6,498 bases of DNA from Rickettsiales bacterium (GTDB taxonomy: Bacteria > Pseudomonadota > Alphaproteobacteria > Rickettsiales > UBA8987). The notes beneath the pieces are model-generated. The model saw only the letters and a list, made by a program, of their open reading frames with translations. It searched no databases and was not told where the DNA came from. The stretch is from the NCBI GenBank assembly GCA_028282625.1, contig JANQHP010000151.1, forward strand, positions 1-6,498. The letters are read 5' to 3'. The translations under genes were made by a program, and so were the position numbers. This document shows, in pieces, positions 4,818-6,498 of this stretch. Position 1 is the first letter of the stretch. Each line of letters starts with the position of its first letter.

Positions 4818-5705
4818 CTAAAGCCCCAGGCACCACAGCATGATGGCCTTTTGCACATGCAAGCGGTTTTCCGCTTCGTCCCACACCGCCGATTGCGGCC
4901 CATCCATCACACCATCGCTCACCTCTTCTCCGCGATGTGCCGGCAAGCAATGCAAAAAGACCGCGTCTGCCGAGGCCTGCTCCATCAGCCCTTCATTGAC
5001 CTGATAAGGCCCAAGCACCGCACGTTTGCTATCGCTCTCCTCATCCCCCATGGAAACCCAGGTATCCGTCGTAATGCAATCGGCCCCTTGGGCGGCTTCC
5101 CTTGCGTCGGTAAAATGCTTCACCCCTTCGGGCAAATTCGCCGGAGGTGCAAGCTCTTCCGGGCAAGCAAGATGCAGCGTAAAGCCAAAATGCTCGGCGG
5201 CGTGCACCCAGCTGGTCGCCATATTATTGTAGTCGCCCGTCCAGCACACAATCTTGCCCTCAAGCGTGCCAAGCCGCTCTCTTAGCGTCATCACATCGGC
5301 CAGCACCTGGCAGGGATGGCTGTTATCGGTCAAGCCATTGATCACCGGCACATCGGCGTGACGCGCAAGCTCCAGCAGGGTCGCATGGCGAAAGGTCCGA
5401 ATCATCACCATATCCACATAGCGCGAAAGCACCTTGGCCGTATCATGGACCGACTCTCCCCTTCCAAGTTGCGATTCCTGGCTGCTCATCACCACGGAAA
5501 ACCCGCCCATTTCCTGCACACCCACCTCAAACGAAACGCGCGTACGGGTGGAAGGCTTTTCAAAAATCATCGCCAGGCTCCGGCCTGCAAGATGCGACTG
5601 TGCTTCCTTAGGCGCAGATTTCAGCACCGCAGCGCGGTCCAGAATATCCTGAAGATCCTGGGTATCAATGACGTTGAGGTCCAAAAAATGTCGGAAAGAG
5701 GCCAT
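4818..5705 (-). CDS. argF: Ornithine carbamoyltransferase (anabolic)
   Basis: This cytoplasmic, normally trimeric enzyme joins carbamoyl phosphate and ornithine to give citrulline in arginine synthesis. The 295-residue product is slightly short for the family (usually about 300-335). The carbamoyl-phosphate site is STRTR (52-56) in FEKPSTRTRVSFE. Other motifs are SQLGRGES (78-85), HPCQVLAD (130-137), WTGDYNNMATSW (155-166), the ornithine-binding SMGDE (218-222) and HCLPAHRGEEV (252-262) with the substrate-binding Cys253. The C-terminus QSAVWDEAENRLHVQKAIML is typical of alphaproteobacterial enzymes. The start is decided by an AAGGAG (5715-5720) 9 nt upstream, lying inside the last codons of argD; only 3 nt separate the two genes, so translation is probably coupled. 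The argD-argF order favours an anabolic role; no arcA- or arcC-like catabolic gene is adjacent. Confidence 0.97.
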   Translation of the reverse strand: MASFRHFLDLNVIDTQDLQDILDRAAVLKSAPKEAQSHLAGRSLAMIFEKPSTRTRVSFEVGVQEMGGFSVVMSSQESQLGRGESVHDTAKVLSRYVDMVMIRTFRHATLLELARHADVPVINGLTDNSHPCQVLADVMTLRERLGTLEGKIVCWTGDYNNMATSWVHAAEHFGFTLHLACPEELAPPANLPEGVKHFTDAREAAQGADCITTDTWVSMGDEESDSKRAVLGPYQVNEGLMEQASADAVFLHCLPAHRGEEVSDGVMDGPQSAVWDEAENRLHVQKAIMLWCLGL

Positions 5706-5708
5706 GGT

Positions 5709-6498
5709 TTAATACTCCTTACACATCGCTTCAAGCTTGCTATAGGCTTCATCTATATCGGCTTTTTTAACAATCAGCGGCGGCAGCAAGCGCACCACCT
5801 CTTGCGCGGCCGGCACCGCCAAAAAGCGATGCTCCCGCGCGCGCGCCACAAAATCCCGCGCGTTGACCTGCAGCCCAAGCCCGCGCATCAACCCCACACC
5901 GCGCACCTCACGCACCACCTTGGGAAAGCTATCGGCCAACGCCTGCAAGCGCTCCCCAAAATACTCGCCCATCTCGTGGACCTGTGCCAAAAACCCTTCT
6001 TCCAGGATGATATCCAGCACCGCATTGCCGACCGCCATCGCCAGCGGATTATTGCCATAGGTCGAGCCATGCGTCCCCGGCTCCATGCCTGAAGCCGCTT
6101 CCTTTGTAGCAATGCAAGCACCCAGCGGAAAGCCGCTGCCAATCCCTTTGGCTGAGGAAAGAATATCGGGCACAATCCCCGCCTGCTCATAAAAAAAGAG
6201 TGCGCCGGTCCGGCCCATGCCGCACTGCACCTCGTCCAAAAACAGCAAGATCCCGTGCTGGTCGCATAACGCCCTAAGCGCCTGTAGATAGTCCGGCGTG
6301 GCCACCGTCACGCCGCCTTCGCCTTGAATCGGCTCCAGCAAAATGCCAGCCGTCTCCTCCGTGATCGCCGCCTCCACCGCCGCAATATCCCCGGCTGGCA
6401 CCTGATCAAAACCGGGCAAGGCCGGCTGAAAACCCTCCATCACGCTCGGCTTGCCCGCGGCGGAAATCGTCGCCATCGTCCGCCCGTGAAAGCTCCCA
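5709..6498 (-). CDS. argD: Acetylornithine aminotransferase, C-terminal part (truncated at right edge)
   Basis: ArgD is a PLP enzyme that makes N-acetylornithine from N-acetylglutamate semialdehyde and glutamate; many homologues also act as succinyl-DAP aminotransferase (DapC) in lysine synthesis. The frame runs off the right edge: the first visible residues are GSFHGRT, followed by MATISAAGKPSVMEGF, the conserved family block, so the Met codon at 6476 is internal and not the start. About 263 codons are seen of a usual ~390-400. Landmarks are LLEPIQGEGGV, FLDEVQCGMGRTG with the PLP-ring aspartate, SSAKGIGSGFPLGA with the Schiff-base lysine (codon 6149-6147), and GTHGSTYGNNPLA, where family members usually have GGNPLA. 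The C-terminal domain continues to a TAA at 5711-5709. argF begins 3 nt later. Other class-III aminotransferases (for example ornithine or GABA) are possible in principle, but the arg neighbour and motifs make ArgD by far the best call. Confidence 0.95.
   Translation of the reverse strand, partial: GSFHGRTMATISAAGKPSVMEGFQPALPGFDQVPAGDIAAVEAAITEETAGILLEPIQGEGGVTVATPDYLQALRALCDQHGILLFLDEVQCGMGRTGALFFYEQAGIVPDILSSAKGIGSGFPLGACIATKEAASGMEPGTHGSTYGNNPLAMAVGNAVLDIILEEGFLAQVHEMGEYFGERLQALADSFPKVVREVRGVGLMRGLGLQVNARDFVARAREHRFLAVPAAQEVVRLLPPLIVKKADIDEAYSKLEAMCKEY
5715..5720 (-). promoter_or_regulatory. argF ribosome binding site embedded in the end of argD
   Basis: The minus strand reads AAGGAG within the codons for the last residues of ArgD (Cys-Lys-Glu-Tyr-stop), 9 nt before the argF ATG at 5705. 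Ribosomes finishing argD would sit on this site, which supports coupled translation of the two genes. Confidence 0.75.

Noticed and set aside
4783..4950. Extension of aspartokinase upstream to an ATG at 4950
   Set aside because: It would overlap argF by over 130 nt and add residues not found in the family; the canonical start with a nearby ribosome binding site is at 4782.
5316..6092. Rightward open frame spanning argF and argD antisense
   Set aside because: It crosses two real genes on the opposite strand and shows His/Arg-rich antisense composition.

Overview
This 6.5 kb stretch looks like an ordinary chromosomal segment of an alphaproteobacterium with moderate G+C (my impression is mid-50s percent; not counted). 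The assignment rests on the fmt-truA pair, the argD-argF pair and the character of the encoded proteins. The species cannot be named from the sequence, and no tRNA, rRNA, CRISPR array, transposase or phage gene is visible.

Layout. (a) 1-436, minus strand: the first 145 residues of an unrecognised protein that runs off the left edge. (b) 437-654: a divergent intergenic region with a very good Fur-box match at 512-530 (16 of 19 consensus positions), probably controlling the leftward gene, plus a small stem-loop at 481-505. (c) 655-2371, plus strand: fmt (methionyl-tRNA formyltransferase) and truA (tRNA pseudouridine 38-40 synthase), a translation/tRNA-modification pair 22 nt apart. The usual third member of this cluster, def, is not visible beside them. 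(d) 2434-3168, plus strand: a 244-residue membrane-anchored AsmA-like protein of unknown specific role. (e) 3169-3528: a 360 nt gap between convergent genes, holding a stem-loop and a family of related repeats, the last two of which form a ~122 bp imperfect palindrome ending 5 nt before the aspartokinase stop codon. (f) 3529-6498, minus strand: argD (truncated at the right edge), argF and an aspartokinase gene, transcribed in that order with gaps of 3 and 35 nt, very probably one operon.

How the genes work together. ArgD and ArgF catalyse consecutive steps (acetylornithine to ornithine by the usual route, then ornithine to citrulline). Aspartokinase opens the pathway to lysine/DAP, threonine and methionine. 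ArgD enzymes can also serve as the succinyl-DAP aminotransferase (DapC), so placing aspartokinase downstream of argDF may join arginine and lysine/DAP supply; that is inference. The aspartokinase gene carries a strong internal ribosome binding site before Met254, matching the known alpha/beta two-subunit arrangement of lysine-sensitive aspartokinases.

No clearly new multi-gene system was found. The points most worth following are the intergenic palindromic repeat family, the Fur box in front of an unknown protein, the internal aspartokinase start and the argD-argF-aspartokinase linkage.
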